Shown here: in pieces, positions 15,412-23,795 of the stretch
How the letters are laid out: each line of letters begins with the position of its first letter
How positions within the stretch are numbered: position 1 is the stretch's first letter
NCBI GenBank assembly: GCA_040080965.1
Contig: JBEBHH010000010.1
Coordinates: 34,790-98,789, forward strand
Direction of reading: 5' to 3'
Length of the DNA stretch: 64,000 nt
Source of the DNA: SHZI01 sp040080965
Lineage (GTDB): Bacteria > Pseudomonadota > Gammaproteobacteria > Steroidobacterales > GCA-2729495
Notes under the pieces: model-generated
What the model was told of the DNA's origin: nothing
The model's database searches: none
The model's input: only the letters and a program-made list of their open reading frames with translations
Translations under genes and position numbers: made by a program

Positions 15412-16491
15412 TCAGGACAGCAGCGGCGGCACTGAGCCGTTGCCGAGCAGGAGCCTCGGCAGGTCATGGAGATCCGCCAGGATCCGGTGGGCGCCGGCGC
15501 CAGAGAGGAGCGACGAGGTTCCTGCACCGGTGAGCACCCCGATAGCGTAGAGGCCCGCGGCGTGGCTCGCCTGCATGTCGGCCACGGTGTCACCGATATA
15601 CACCGTTTCACCCGCCTCGAGCCCCATGCGCTCCATGCACAGCAGCAGGCCCTCGGGATCGGGCTTTCGTCGCCCCACATCGTCGGCAGTCACGATCTCC
15701 TCGAACAGGTCCAGCAGCCCGGCGCGTTCGAGTGGCCGGAAGGACTCGCCGCGGGACGCGGTGCATATTCCGAGGCGCACGCCCGCGTCCTTCAGGACGC
15801 CAAGAATGCCGCCGATCCCCGGGTAGACCAGGACGGACTCCTCGAGCACCGCTGGCCAGTGCGCCATGGTGTCCCGACGAAGCTGCGCGATCAGCTGCTG
15901 GTCACCGCGTGACTCCGGGGGAACCACGAGGTCCCAGAAATGTTCGCCGAAATTCATGGTCCGCGAGATGGCATCAGGGGGAACCAGCCAGCCGAAGGGC
16001 TCCAGTGCCCGTTCGGCGGCAATCCGGTAGCCATCGATCGAATTGACCAGGGTGCCATCGACATCAAAAAGCACGGCGCAGCGGTTTTGCGCCGGAACCG
16101 TGTGGAGCGTGACCACATCCCCGTCTCCGATCGCGAGCATGGTGCGCAGGGAAACCGAGGCGATCACCTCGACCTGACCTGCCGGATAGCCGGGCACCTC
16201 GGGCACCACGATGGCGGCGGTGACCGGATTACGGCCGGCGACGGCAACCCGGACGGGGTAGCAGCGAGCCGCGCAGTCAACCGGGCTGTCCGGTACCAAC
16301 CGGATGCCGGGTTGTGCCAGGAGAGTCTGCCAGGATGAAGCCACCCCGGGAGCGAGCTGCAGATTGAGCGTCCCCGGGAACGGGTCAATGCCAAGCGCGC
16401 GGGTGAACTGCTGGCGCGCCCAGGTCAGGCCGGTGAAGCAGGCACCCCTGCCCAGTCCCGTCTGGACGACCCCGGTGATGCTGACGCTCAC
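15412..16491 (-). CDS. Fusion: archaeal-type CTP-dependent riboflavin kinase + HAD phosphatase
   Basis: 359 residues from a GTG at 16491, supported by AGGGAA 7 bases upstream. Residues 5-133 match the archaeal RibK family (formerly DUF120) rather than bacterial RibF: GVVQTGLGRG (7-16), IDPFPGTLNLQL (35-46), AAIVVP (92-97), EVIA (108-111) and DGDVV (123-127) fall in the right order and spacing. Residues 138-350 are a HAD hydrolase: motif I DVDGTLVNS (D143, D145), motif II T245, K276 in RRKPDPEG, and motif IV GDTVADM (D301), a phosphoglycolate phosphatase-like layout. The kinase half should make FMN from riboflavin and CTP. The phosphatase substrate is unknown; FMN, dimethylallyl phosphates or by-products are possible. 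It converges on the UbiD gene. Confidence 0.83.
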   Translation of the reverse strand: MSVSITGVVQTGLGRGACFTGLTWARQQFTRALGIDPFPGTLNLQLAPGVASSWQTLLAQPGIRLVPDSPVDCAARCYPVRVAVAGRNPVTAAIVVPEVPGYPAGQVEVIASVSLRTMLAIGDGDVVTLHTVPAQNRCAVLFDVDGTLVNSIDGYRIAAERALEPFGWLVPPDAISRTMNFGEHFWDLVVPPESRGDQQLIAQLRRDTMAHWPAVLEESVLVYPGIGGILGVLKDAGVRLGICTASRGESFRPLERAGLLDLFEEIVTADDVGRRKPDPEGLLLCMERMGLEAGETVYIGDTVADMQASHAAGLYAIGVLTGAGTSSLLSGAGAHRILADLHDLPRLLLGNGSVPPLLS

Positions 16492-16620
16492 GGAGTTCCC
16501 TGTCTGTGCGGCGCGCTGGATGCCTCGGTCTCCATGATGCGGCGATTGTGCCGACGCGGAGCCCCGGCATACAACCTCCTGCTGATAGAATTGGATTTTC
16601 CCTATCCATACAAGGACCGC

Positions 16621-17493
16621 ATGTTCATGAAGATCGCGATAGTCGGCGCCGCGTACACCGGCATGGCCGCCGCCCGCCATTTCCGGAGCCTGGGCCACGA
16701 AGTCCGGGTCTCGACGACGCGCGCCGACCGGGTCGCCGAGCTTGCGCCCGTCGCCAACGAGGTCGTGGTCACGAAGGGCAGCGACGTTGCCGGCATGAGC
16801 AAGCTGATCAGCGGCGCAGACGCCGTCGTCCTGACGATGGCCGGCGGCCTGGGGTTCAAGGATGGGAAGCCGTTCATGGATCCGGTGGCCTACCGGGATT
16901 CCTACGTGGGCACGGCCGATGGCCTGATCGGCGCCCTCGCCGCCGCACCCGGGCTCCGGGAAATCGTGTTCTGCAGTTCCCTTAACGCCTACGGCGATGC
17001 CCACGGGGTTTCGCCTGTCGTGGAAGCGACGCCTCCCAACGCCGCATCACCCGCTGCACAGGTGTTCATCGAGACCGAACAGAAGCTGGCTGCACTGGGC
17101 ACGAATACCCTTCGCGTGTGCAATTTCAGGACGGGAACCATCTATGGCCCCGGGCGCGAGCATCGCAATGAACTGCGCCATATCGCGGGCAAGCAGATTC
17201 CCTTCGACGGCAAGTCGGACGCCATGCTGATCCATCGCGACGACGTCGTTCGGGCCATTGCCTTCGCGATCGACAAGAAGCTGTCGGGGCTGTTCAACCT
17301 GTTCAACGACATTCCGGACAACAAGGAAGACTTCTTCGCAAGGGTCGCAAAACGCGAAGGTCTCGAGCCGGTCACCTGGCTCAGCGTCGTCAAGGGCCCG
17401 AAGGGCGTGTCCAACGCCAGGATCAAGGGCGCCGGCTTCACCTTCATCGATCCCGTCGGCGCCCGGGAGGGCGAGGACCTGCTGGCCCGGTGA
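16621..17493 (+). CDS. NAD(P)-binding epimerase-like protein (atypical extended SDR)
   Basis: About 290 residues with an N-terminal Rossmann fold (KIAIVGAAYTG) and the extended-SDR features FCSSLNAYGD and FRTGTIYGPG. The usual catalytic Y-x3-K is not seen: where YxxxK is expected the protein reads AAQVFIETEQK. This places it with the divergent YeeZ-type group, whose activity is not defined. Two in-frame ATGs, 16621 and 16627, flank the optimum distance from AAGGA at 16612-16616, so the start could be either. The last four bases overlap the MFS gene as GTGA. Confidence 0.8.
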   Translation: MFMKIAIVGAAYTGMAAARHFRSLGHEVRVSTTRADRVAELAPVANEVVVTKGSDVAGMSKLISGADAVVLTMAGGLGFKDGKPFMDPVAYRDSYVGTADGLIGALAAAPGLREIVFCSSLNAYGDAHGVSPVVEATPPNAASPAAQVFIETEQKLAALGTNTLRVCNFRTGTIYGPGREHRNELRHIAGKQIPFDGKSDAMLIHRDDVVRAIAFAIDKKLSGLFNLFNDIPDNKEDFFARVAKREGLEPVTWLSVVKGPKGVSNARIKGAGFTFIDPVGAREGEDLLAR

Positions 17494-18704
17494 GCCTCCT
17501 GCCGGCACCGGCGGTCTTCGCGAGCCGGGATTTCAGCCTTTACCTGACCGCCAGGTTCCTGTCTGCGCTGGCCATCCAGATGCAGAACGTGGCGGTCGGC
17601 TGGCTCGTCTACGACCTCACGCGGGATCCGTTCGCCCTGGGCCTGGTCGGCCTGGCGTCCTTCCTGCCGGCCGTGGCACTCGCGCTCGTCACGGGACATA
17701 CCGCCGACCGGTACGACCGGCGAAAGATCCTGGTCGCGTGCTACGTGATCACGCTGGTGACTGCCCTGGGCCTGCTTGCAATAGCGGCTTCCGGCTCGCG
17801 TCAGACGCTGCTTATCTACGCACTGCTGCTCATCTTCGGCATCAGCCGCGCGTTTGCCAATCCGGCCGGGCAGGCTCTCGTACCCAACCTCGTGCCGCCA
17901 GAGCAACTCGGAAACGCCATCGCCTGGAACTCGACAGTCTGGCAGACGGCGACGATTGCTGGACCAGCGCTCGGCGGCCTCCTCTACTACTTCGGGGCGA
18001 CCGTGGCGTTCGGCGCAGCGGCGGCCTGCTTCCTGGCGTGCTGCGTCCTGTTCGGCCTGATGCGGAGCAGGATCCAGCCGAAACCGAGCGACGTCACGTG
18101 GGAAACCCTGCTGGCCGGAATCCGCTTCATCCGGTCCCGCCCGGCAATCTTCGGGGCAATCTCGCTGGACCTCTTCGCCGTGCTGCTGGGCGGAGCGACC
18201 GCCCTGCTCCCCGTCTATGCCCGGGATATCCTCAACGTGGGACCTGGCGGCCTCGGCCTCCTCCGGAGCATGCCGGCAGTCGGCGCTCTGCTCGTGGCGC
18301 TGTGGCTGGCCCAGCGCCCGCTCCAGGCCAGGAGCGGGCTCCGGATGTTCCAGGGGGTGGCGCTGTTTGGCCTTGCCACCATCGGCTTCGGGCTGTCGAC
18401 GAACATCGCGCTGTCGTGCGTGTTCCTGTTCGTCCTGGGCGCCGCTGACATGATCAGCGTCTTCGTCCGCTCCACGCTGGTGCAGTTCGACACACCGGAT
18501 GCGATGCGTGGACGGGTCGCAGCCGTCAACTCGGTGTTCATCGGTGCGTCAAACGAGCTGGGAGAGTTCGAGTCGGGCGCCGTGGCGGCCGCCATCGGCA
18601 CGGTGCCCGCCGTCGTCGTCGGGGGCGTCGGCACGCTGCTTGTCTGCGGCCTCTGGATGCGCTGGTTCCCGGCGCTCCGCTACCGGGACCGGCTTACCGG
18701 CTGA
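17490..18704 (+). CDS. MFS transporter (EntS/DUF894-like)
   Basis: 404 residues, strongly hydrophobic throughout with about twelve predicted helices. It opens with FSLYLTARFLSALAIQMQNVAVGWLVYDLT and has the cytoplasmic-loop motif GHTADRYDRRKIL between helices 2 and 3, typical of the EntS/DUF894 group of MFS exporters. The substrate is unknown. The start is GTG at 17490, overlapping the epimerase stop, so the two are translationally coupled. The 3' end overlaps the convergent small gene at 18680 by 25 bases. Confidence 0.88.
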   Translation: MSLLPAPAVFASRDFSLYLTARFLSALAIQMQNVAVGWLVYDLTRDPFALGLVGLASFLPAVALALVTGHTADRYDRRKILVACYVITLVTALGLLAIAASGSRQTLLIYALLLIFGISRAFANPAGQALVPNLVPPEQLGNAIAWNSTVWQTATIAGPALGGLLYYFGATVAFGAAAACFLACCVLFGLMRSRIQPKPSDVTWETLLAGIRFIRSRPAIFGAISLDLFAVLLGGATALLPVYARDILNVGPGGLGLLRSMPAVGALLVALWLAQRPLQARSGLRMFQGVALFGLATIGFGLSTNIALSCVFLFVLGAADMISVFVRSTLVQFDTPDAMRGRVAAVNSVFIGASNELGEFESGAVAAAIGTVPAVVVGGVGTLLVCGLWMRWFPALRYRDRLTG

Positions 18705-19033
18705 GTGCCCGCCTGCGTGTCGGCCTGGCTGCCGGCGAGGCCGGTGAGCAGCTGGCCAGCGGATCTCAGGCGAAGGAACAGGCCCAGCATGCCGACGCTG
18801 CCCGCCAGCGTGCGGCGCGCTCCACCCCGGCCCAGCAGGAGGGCCATGCCGATCCCGGTGGCCAGCAGGACGGGGGGCGTCGCGTACCGGCGCACCGTGC
18901 CGAGAATGCGGTCGGCCCGGTCGAGCGTGGCGGCGATCGGGGCCATTTCCATCTGCAGGTCCACCCGCTGCAGCGCCGACCGGGCCACCAGGGCTTCGCG
19001 GCGGAGGCGCAGCCTTTCGACGGCGTCGCTCAC
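18680..19033 (-). CDS. YqjK-like small membrane-associated protein
   Basis: 117 residues: an Arg-rich helical N-terminus (ERLRLRREALVARSALQR), a middle hydrophobic stretch (VLLATGIGMALLLG) and a polar tail. Position and features match the third gene of the yqjD-yqjE-yqjK set of enterobacteria. Its ATG overlaps the yqjE-like stop by four bases. Sequence similarity in such short, biased proteins is low, so the assignment rests mainly on gene order. Confidence 0.65.
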   Translation of the reverse strand: MSDAVERLRLRREALVARSALQRVDLQMEMAPIAATLDRADRILGTVRRYATPPVLLATGIGMALLLGRGGARRTLAGSVGMLGLFLRLRSAGQLLTGLAGSQADTQAGTQPVSRSR

Positions 19034-19437
19034 GGGGCGCGCCCGCGAAGGTCGTCTTCATCCCGGGCCAGCTCGCCCAGGGTGGCGTGGAGGAACGGGG
19101 GGCGGGACTTCACGCGGGACAGGAACGTCAGGCCGGCAAAGAGGGCCAGCGCAAAGTAGCCAGCGGTGACGAGCGCCGCGGCGAGCACGCGATGCGTGTC
19201 CCAGAACGCAACGATGATGGTGACCCCGGCAAACAGGATCCCACCCGCGGCGGCGAGCACGGTAATCACGGCCCAGACAGCCAGCCCGGCGGTGCGGTGC
19301 AACTCCTCGCGGAGTTCCACCGACAGCAGCTCGAGGCGGGTCCGCCCGATGCCAATGGCCGTGGCCAGCAGGCCACTGACGGAGGCGATCAGCTGGCGCA
19401 GCGGCCCTGACGGCCGGCCCGGCCCTTCGGGGTTCAC
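19030..19437 (-). CDS. yqjE: YqjE-like phage-holin-family membrane protein
   Basis: 135 residues from GTG 19437, which overlaps the stop of the upstream gene as GTGA; an upstream in-frame start would run through that gene. It has an amphipathic N-terminus (LIASVSGLLATAIGIGRTRLELLSVELREEL) and two close transmembrane helices (AVITVLAAAGGILFAGVTII and VLAAALVTAGYFALALFAGL). This is the layout of the holin-X/YqjE family, inner-membrane proteins linked to stationary phase and ribosome-bound YqjD. The phage name is historical; no phage genes are nearby. Confidence 0.78.
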   Translation of the reverse strand: MNPEGPGRPSGPLRQLIASVSGLLATAIGIGRTRLELLSVELREELHRTAGLAVWAVITVLAAAGGILFAGVTIIVAFWDTHRVLAAALVTAGYFALALFAGLTFLSRVKSRPPFLHATLGELARDEDDLRGRAP

Positions 19438-19739
19438 CGGCGGCTGATCAGCAGGCCCAGCAGCAGCCCGACGCCGGCCGCGACACCCACCGCCTGCCAC
19501 GGATTCTCGCGGACGTACTCATCCGTGCTGGCAGCCGCTTCCCGAACCTGCTCGAGGGCCTCGCCCTCCGCCTCGAGAATGCGGGTCTTCGCCTGTTTCA
19601 GCGAGGCCTTCGCCCGTTCACGGATGCCGTCGACCCGTTCCCCGGTCTGGGCCGCCGTGGCCTGCAGCAGCGCCTCGGCGTCTTCCACGACGGTCTGCAG
19701 GTCGTGGAGCAGTTTCTCGCTGGGAGTCTTCCTGGGCAT
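19434..19739 (-). CDS. yqjD: DUF883 protein, ElaB/YqjD family
   Basis: 101 residues: a long charged helix, then the family signature DEYVRENPWQAVGVAAGVG and a single C-terminal transmembrane helix ending in SRR. ElaB and YqjD of E. coli are tail-anchored inner-membrane proteins that bind ribosomes in stationary phase. AGGAGA lies about 7 bases before the ATG at 19739. First gene of the three-gene minus-strand set. Confidence 0.85.
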   Translation of the reverse strand: MPRKTPSEKLLHDLQTVVEDAEALLQATAAQTGERVDGIRERAKASLKQAKTRILEAEGEALEQVREAAASTDEYVRENPWQAVGVAAGVGLLLGLLISRR

Positions 19740-19886
19740 GAGTGCATCTCCTGGTGAAGCGATGGGGCAGGCGCAATCTTAGCAGCCCCGTGCCGGCGCC
19801 GACGGCATCGGGACAGTACGTCTTGTCGGCCCGCAGCGCCCTGGAAACGTGAGGTGCGTCCCCTGCCCGTCAGGGGTCCTTTGGCA

Positions 19887-19892
19887 CATAAT
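19887..19892 (+). promoter_or_regulatory. -10-like hexamer CATAAT upstream of the subtilase
   Basis: CATAAT lies 40 bases before the chosen ATG at 19933. Transcription would start near 19899, leaving a 34-base leader with TGGAGG at 19923-19928. An ATG at 19899, out of frame, sits exactly at the expected transcript start and could open a short upstream frame. Confidence 0.4.
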
Positions 19893-19932
19893 CCCCACAT
19901 GGCGCCGCGGGGTCGGCTGCCCTGGAGGTTTC

Positions 19933-21825
19933 ATGGCAATAAAGTCCGTGGCTGCCGCGGCAGCCTGTGCGCTGCTGGCTGTCCTGCTCAATAACGCCGC
20001 CCTTGCCCAGACCACGGGCGGGAACGGGGGCACCTCCCGGCTCATCGTCAAGCTCCGCCCCGCCGCCACGGCCCAGGCCAGTGGCCAGCGGCAGGCGCTC
20101 GGGATCGACCGGGCCGCGACGACGGAACAGCGCGACCGTGCACGACGACTTGCCGAGAAATCGGGGCTGTCAGTGAGGGCTGCGAGGGACCTCGGGCGGG
20201 GCATGGTTGCCCTTGGCCTCGGCCGGCCGCTTGTTGGCGAGGAGCTTCTGCACACTCTCGAGACGCTCCGGGCGGATCCGGACGTGGAATTCGCGGAAGT
20301 GGACCAGCGCCGGCAGGTGCGTGCGCTCCCCAACGACCCGCTCTACTCCTCCCAGTGGTACCTGCAGGGCATCGAAGCTTCCGCCACCAACTTCCAGGCC
20401 GCCTGGGACACCACAACCGGGTCTGCCGACACGGTCATCGCCGTGCTCGACACCGGCATCCGCTTCGACCATCCGGACCTGGCGGGACGGACCCTGCCGG
20501 GTTATGACTTCGTGTCCGGTGAGTCCAGCACCTCGTTCGCCACGGCCAACGATGGCGACGACTGGGACAGCGATGCATCCGACCCGGGCGACTGGATGTC
20601 CAGCGCCGACCTGCAAAGCAGTGCTTTCGCAGACTGCGGAATGGTTTTCCCCGAAGCCAGTTCCTGGCACGGGACACGGGTGGCGGCCATGACGAGTGCT
20701 GCCACCAACAACGCCGTGGGCATCAGTGCCGGCACCTGGACCGGAAGCGTCCTTCCCGTCCGGGTGCTCGGCAAGTGCGGCGGCTATGACTCCGACATCG
20801 TGGCAGGCATGCGCTGGGCGGCAGGCCTGCCCGTGGCCGGCGCGCCGGCCAACCCCAATCCCGCCCGCATTCTCAACCTGAGCCTGGGCGGATCGGGCAG
20901 CTGCGCCTCGGTCTACAGCAATGCCATCTCGGAACTGACGGACGCGGGCGTCCTGGTGGTTGCGTCGGCCGGCAATGACAGCGGCCCGGTGGAAGCACCC
21001 GCGAACTGCGCCGGTGTGCTCGCCGTGGGCGGCCTCCGGCACGTGGGCACCAAGGTGGGCTACAGCAGCCTGGGACCCGAGGTGAGCATTTCTGCTCCGG
21101 CAGGCAACTGCCCGAGCACGCCGCTGCTCTGCGAGTTCTCGCTCATCACGGCCACGAACGACGGACAGACCGGGCCGACCACCTCTTCCTACACCGACGA
21201 CAGCAACGACAACTCGAACATAGGCACCAGCTTCTCCGCGCCGATCGTGTCGGCGGTGGCAGGCCTGATGCACGCGCTCAACGACGAATTGACGCCGGAA
21301 GAGTTCATCGCCCGCATCCAGTCGGGTTCGCGGCCGTTCCCCGCACCCTCACCGGGACTGCCCACCTGCCCGAGCCTCGACGCCGCCACCGGCCAGTGCA
21401 ACTGCACAACCAGCACCTGCGGCGCCGGCATTGCCGACGCTCCGGGTGCGCTGGCCGAAGCCCTGCGGCCGATGGCCCGCATCGTAAAGCCCGGTGGCAG
21501 CGGCGCTGGCCAGAACGTCACTCTCAACGGGAGCAGCAGCGCTGCGGCCCGCAACCGGACGGTCAGCAGCTACGCCTGGACCGGGGTGAGCGGCAGTCCA
21601 GCGTTCGTTGGCGCGGTGAACGGTGCCAGCGCAACGGTGGCAGTGCCCGATTCGGGCCAGGTCACGGTGCGCCTTACGGTCACGGACGACCTGGGCCGCA
21701 CTGACGCCCGTGACGAAACGCTGGGCGCGGCACCCGGCGGCGGTGGCGGCGGCGGCGCCTTCGATCCCCTGGCGTTGCTGGCGCTCGCGCTCCTGCTGGG
21801 ACGCCCGCGCAGTCGTCAGCGCTGA
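19933..21825 (+). CDS. Secreted S8 (subtilisin-type) serine protease with GlyGly-CTERM-like tail
   Basis: 630 residues. A Sec signal peptide (residues 1-26, ending ALAQ) supports ATG 19933 with TGGAGG upstream, rather than the GTG at 19849. A propeptide of the I9 type covers about 35-130. The catalytic triad is D173 (AVLDTGI), H246 (WHGTRV) and S433 (GTSFSAP). A PKD/Ig-like domain follows at about 515-600. The C-terminus is a glycine run (GGGGGGG), a hydrophobic stretch and RPRSRQR, the pattern of GlyGly-CTERM signals cleaved by rhombosortase and found on type II secretion substrates. Paired cysteines suggest disulfides. Rhombosortase is not in the window. Confidence 0.92.
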   Translation: MAIKSVAAAAACALLAVLLNNAALAQTTGGNGGTSRLIVKLRPAATAQASGQRQALGIDRAATTEQRDRARRLAEKSGLSVRAARDLGRGMVALGLGRPLVGEELLHTLETLRADPDVEFAEVDQRRQVRALPNDPLYSSQWYLQGIEASATNFQAAWDTTTGSADTVIAVLDTGIRFDHPDLAGRTLPGYDFVSGESSTSFATANDGDDWDSDASDPGDWMSSADLQSSAFADCGMVFPEASSWHGTRVAAMTSAATNNAVGISAGTWTGSVLPVRVLGKCGGYDSDIVAGMRWAAGLPVAGAPANPNPARILNLSLGGSGSCASVYSNAISELTDAGVLVVASAGNDSGPVEAPANCAGVLAVGGLRHVGTKVGYSSLGPEVSISAPAGNCPSTPLLCEFSLITATNDGQTGPTTSSYTDDSNDNSNIGTSFSAPIVSAVAGLMHALNDELTPEEFIARIQSGSRPFPAPSPGLPTCPSLDAATGQCNCTTSTCGAGIADAPGALAEALRPMARIVKPGGSGAGQNVTLNGSSSAAARNRTVSSYAWTGVSGSPAFVGAVNGASATVAVPDSGQVTVRLTVTDDLGRTDARDETLGAAPGGGGGGGAFDPLALLALALLLGRPRSRQR

Positions 21826-21832
21826 GGCCGGC

Positions 21833-23704
21833 TCACCGGTAGCCCTCGGCCTGCAGCAGGAACAGGCGGGCGTAGTCGCCGTTCAGCGCCAGCAGCTCGG
21901 CGTGGGTGCCGTACTCCACGATCCGGCCGTGCTCCAGCACGGCGATCCGGTCCGCCTGCCGGACCGTGGAGAAACGATGGGAGATGAGGATCGAGATCCG
22001 CCCCACGGTGTGCTCGCGGAAGTACTCGAAGAGCTCGGCCTCCGCGGCCGCATCCATGGAGGCCGTGGGCTCGTCGAGCACCAGGACGTCCGCCGACGTG
22101 CGCATGAAGGCCCGGGATAGCGCAACTTTCTGCCACTGCCCCGTGGAGAGTTCCTTGCCGCCCTTGAACCAGCTGCCGAGCTGGGTCGCGAAGCCCCTGT
22201 CGAGGGTGCGGATGAAGGGCAGCGCCATGCCCTTGCGGGCGGACTCCTCCCAGCGTGCTTCGTCCGTGTAGGCCTCGATGTCCCCGGCCCCGATGTTTTC
22301 GCCCACGGTGAACTGATAGCGGTTGAAGTCCTGGAAGATCACCGCGATCTGCCGCCGGAGGGCCTCCCGGTCCCATTCCCGAACGTCCAGGCCGTGCAGC
22401 ACGACGCGCCCAGATGTTGGTTGATAAAGACCACATAAAATCTTGATTAAAGTGGATTTACCGGCCCCATTCTCCCCGACAAGCGCCAGGCTCTGGCCCG
22501 GCCGGATGTGCAGGCTGATCTGTTCCAGGGCCGGCTTGCGGGCTCCCGGGTAGGTAAAGGAGACCGCGTCGAAACGCACGCCATCCGCCGGGTCCGGTCC
22601 CCGGGCCGACTCACCCCACTCCTGGGCCGGCGCCTGCTCCAGGTACTCGTACAGGTTGCTGAGGTAGAGGTTGTCCTCGTACATGCCGCCAATTGAACTC
22701 AGGCTGGCCGCCACCGCCGCCTGCCCCTGCTTGAACAGCAGGAGATACATGGTCATCTCGCCGATGGTGATCCCGCCCTGCACCGCCGTGACGGCGATCC
22801 AGGCGTAGGCGCCGTACAGGACGGCAGTGCCGAACAGGCTCAGGGACAGGCCCCAGGTTTCCCGGCGCAGCGTCAGGGCGCGGTCTTCCCGGTAGATCTT
22901 GTGGAAGATGGACTTGTAGCGCTCGAGGAGCATCGGGCCCAGCTGGAACAGCTGCACCTCCTTGGCGTTGTCCTCCCGGGCCATCACGGTTTCCAGGTAG
23001 AGCTGCAGCCGCGACTCGGGCGCCCGCATACGGAACAGCCGGAAGGCATCGCCGGAAAACTTGGTCTCGGCCACGAAGGCGGGCAGCCCCGCCAGGACGA
23101 GGAGGCCCATCGCCCAGGGTGAGAAGGCGGCGAGGAGCGCGCCGAAGCTCACCAGCGAAACAAGCTGCTGGAAGAGCGCGAAGTTCCGCATCACGAGGCT
23201 GAGCGGCCGGCTGGATGCTTCACGCCGGGCGCGAGTGAGCTTGTCGTAGAACTCCGCGTCCTCGAACTGGGTGAGGTCGAGGGTGAGCGCCTTCTCGAGG
23301 ATCATCTCGTTGACGCGCTGGCCCAGCTGGGCGCGGAGCAGCGACTGGCAGGCAGCGATGCCCCGCTGGGCGCCGCCCAGCAGGGCGATGATGCCGGCCT
23401 CCATGACCACCAGCTGCAGCACGGGGCCATAGACGGGCGCCGTACCCGCCCCGCCCAGCACCATCTGCGCCACCACCGCGTCGATGACGAGCTTGCCGAC
23501 CCAGGCGGCAGCGGCCGGCAGCAGGCCTGCCGCCAGCGTAAAGAGCGTGAGCAGGACGGTGAGCTGGCGATTGGTGGACCAGACCAGCGCGACGGCGCGC
23601 CGGCTGTAGCGGAGAACGCCAAAGTTCAGGCCGAGCCTGCCAAGCAGGCCCGGCATCACGGTGGACGTGCCGGAACCGGCCGCATGTGGATGGGGGGCGT
23701 TCAA
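21833..23704 (-). CDS. ABC transporter, fused permease and ATP-binding domains (exporter)
   Basis: 623 residues: an N-terminal six-helix transmembrane domain (about 30-330) and a nucleotide-binding domain with Walker A GENGAGKS near 411-418, a Walker B ending VLVLDEPTASMD, and an H-loop in LISHRFSTV. The signature motif reads LSTGQWQK rather than LSGGQ, a variant known in peptide and drug exporters. The substrate is unknown. The first codon appears to be TTG at 23704, with GATAAT 8 bases upstream. Bases 22415-22475, coding Walker A and its downstream helix, are markedly AT-rich compared with the rest of the gene. Confidence 0.88.
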   Translation of the reverse strand: MNAPHPHAAGSGTSTVMPGLLGRLGLNFGVLRYSRRAVALVWSTNRQLTVLLTLFTLAAGLLPAAAAWVGKLVIDAVVAQMVLGGAGTAPVYGPVLQLVVMEAGIIALLGGAQRGIAACQSLLRAQLGQRVNEMILEKALTLDLTQFEDAEFYDKLTRARREASSRPLSLVMRNFALFQQLVSLVSFGALLAAFSPWAMGLLVLAGLPAFVAETKFSGDAFRLFRMRAPESRLQLYLETVMAREDNAKEVQLFQLGPMLLERYKSIFHKIYREDRALTLRRETWGLSLSLFGTAVLYGAYAWIAVTAVQGGITIGEMTMYLLLFKQGQAAVAASLSSIGGMYEDNLYLSNLYEYLEQAPAQEWGESARGPDPADGVRFDAVSFTYPGARKPALEQISLHIRPGQSLALVGENGAGKSTLIKILCGLYQPTSGRVVLHGLDVREWDREALRRQIAVIFQDFNRYQFTVGENIGAGDIEAYTDEARWEESARKGMALPFIRTLDRGFATQLGSWFKGGKELSTGQWQKVALSRAFMRTSADVLVLDEPTASMDAAAEAELFEYFREHTVGRISILISHRFSTVRQADRIAVLEHGRIVEYGTHAELLALNGDYARLFLLQAEGYR

Positions 23705-23712
23705 GGCCTGCC

Positions 23713-23718
23713 ATTATC
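23713..23718 (-). promoter_or_regulatory. -10-like hexamer GATAAT close to the ABC exporter start
   Basis: On the minus strand GATAAT ends 8 bases before the TTG start at 23704, with no Shine-Dalgarno between. It belongs to the same close-spaced pattern seen at mnmA and gluQ. Confidence 0.38.
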
Positions 23719-23781
23719 CCGCCTGCGAGCAATTCCGTCAGGATTTCTGCCCCCGGCGAAACCCGGCGGGACCACGCGCGG

Positions 23782-23787
23782 CATAAT
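23782..23787 (+). promoter_or_regulatory. -10-like hexamer CATAAT close to the gluQ start
   Basis: CATAAT ends 8 bases before ATG 23796; the gap is C-rich and has no Shine-Dalgarno. The 91-base divergent spacer thus holds two facing -10-like boxes. Confidence 0.4.
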
Positions 23788-23795
23788 CCCCCGCC

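Noticed and set aside
16492..17004. N-terminal extension of the riboflavin kinase-HAD frame
   Set aside because: The RibK domain starts within five residues of GTG 16491, and the upstream part is antisense to the epimerase-like gene.
19030..19437. Prophage remnant, from the holin-family name of the YqjE-like protein
   Set aside because: The gene is in the standard yqjD-yqjE-yqjK order and no other phage gene is present.
21826..21832. Rho-independent terminators between convergent genes
   Set aside because: Most convergent pairs here overlap or are a few bases apart, and no GC hairpin followed by a T run was found.
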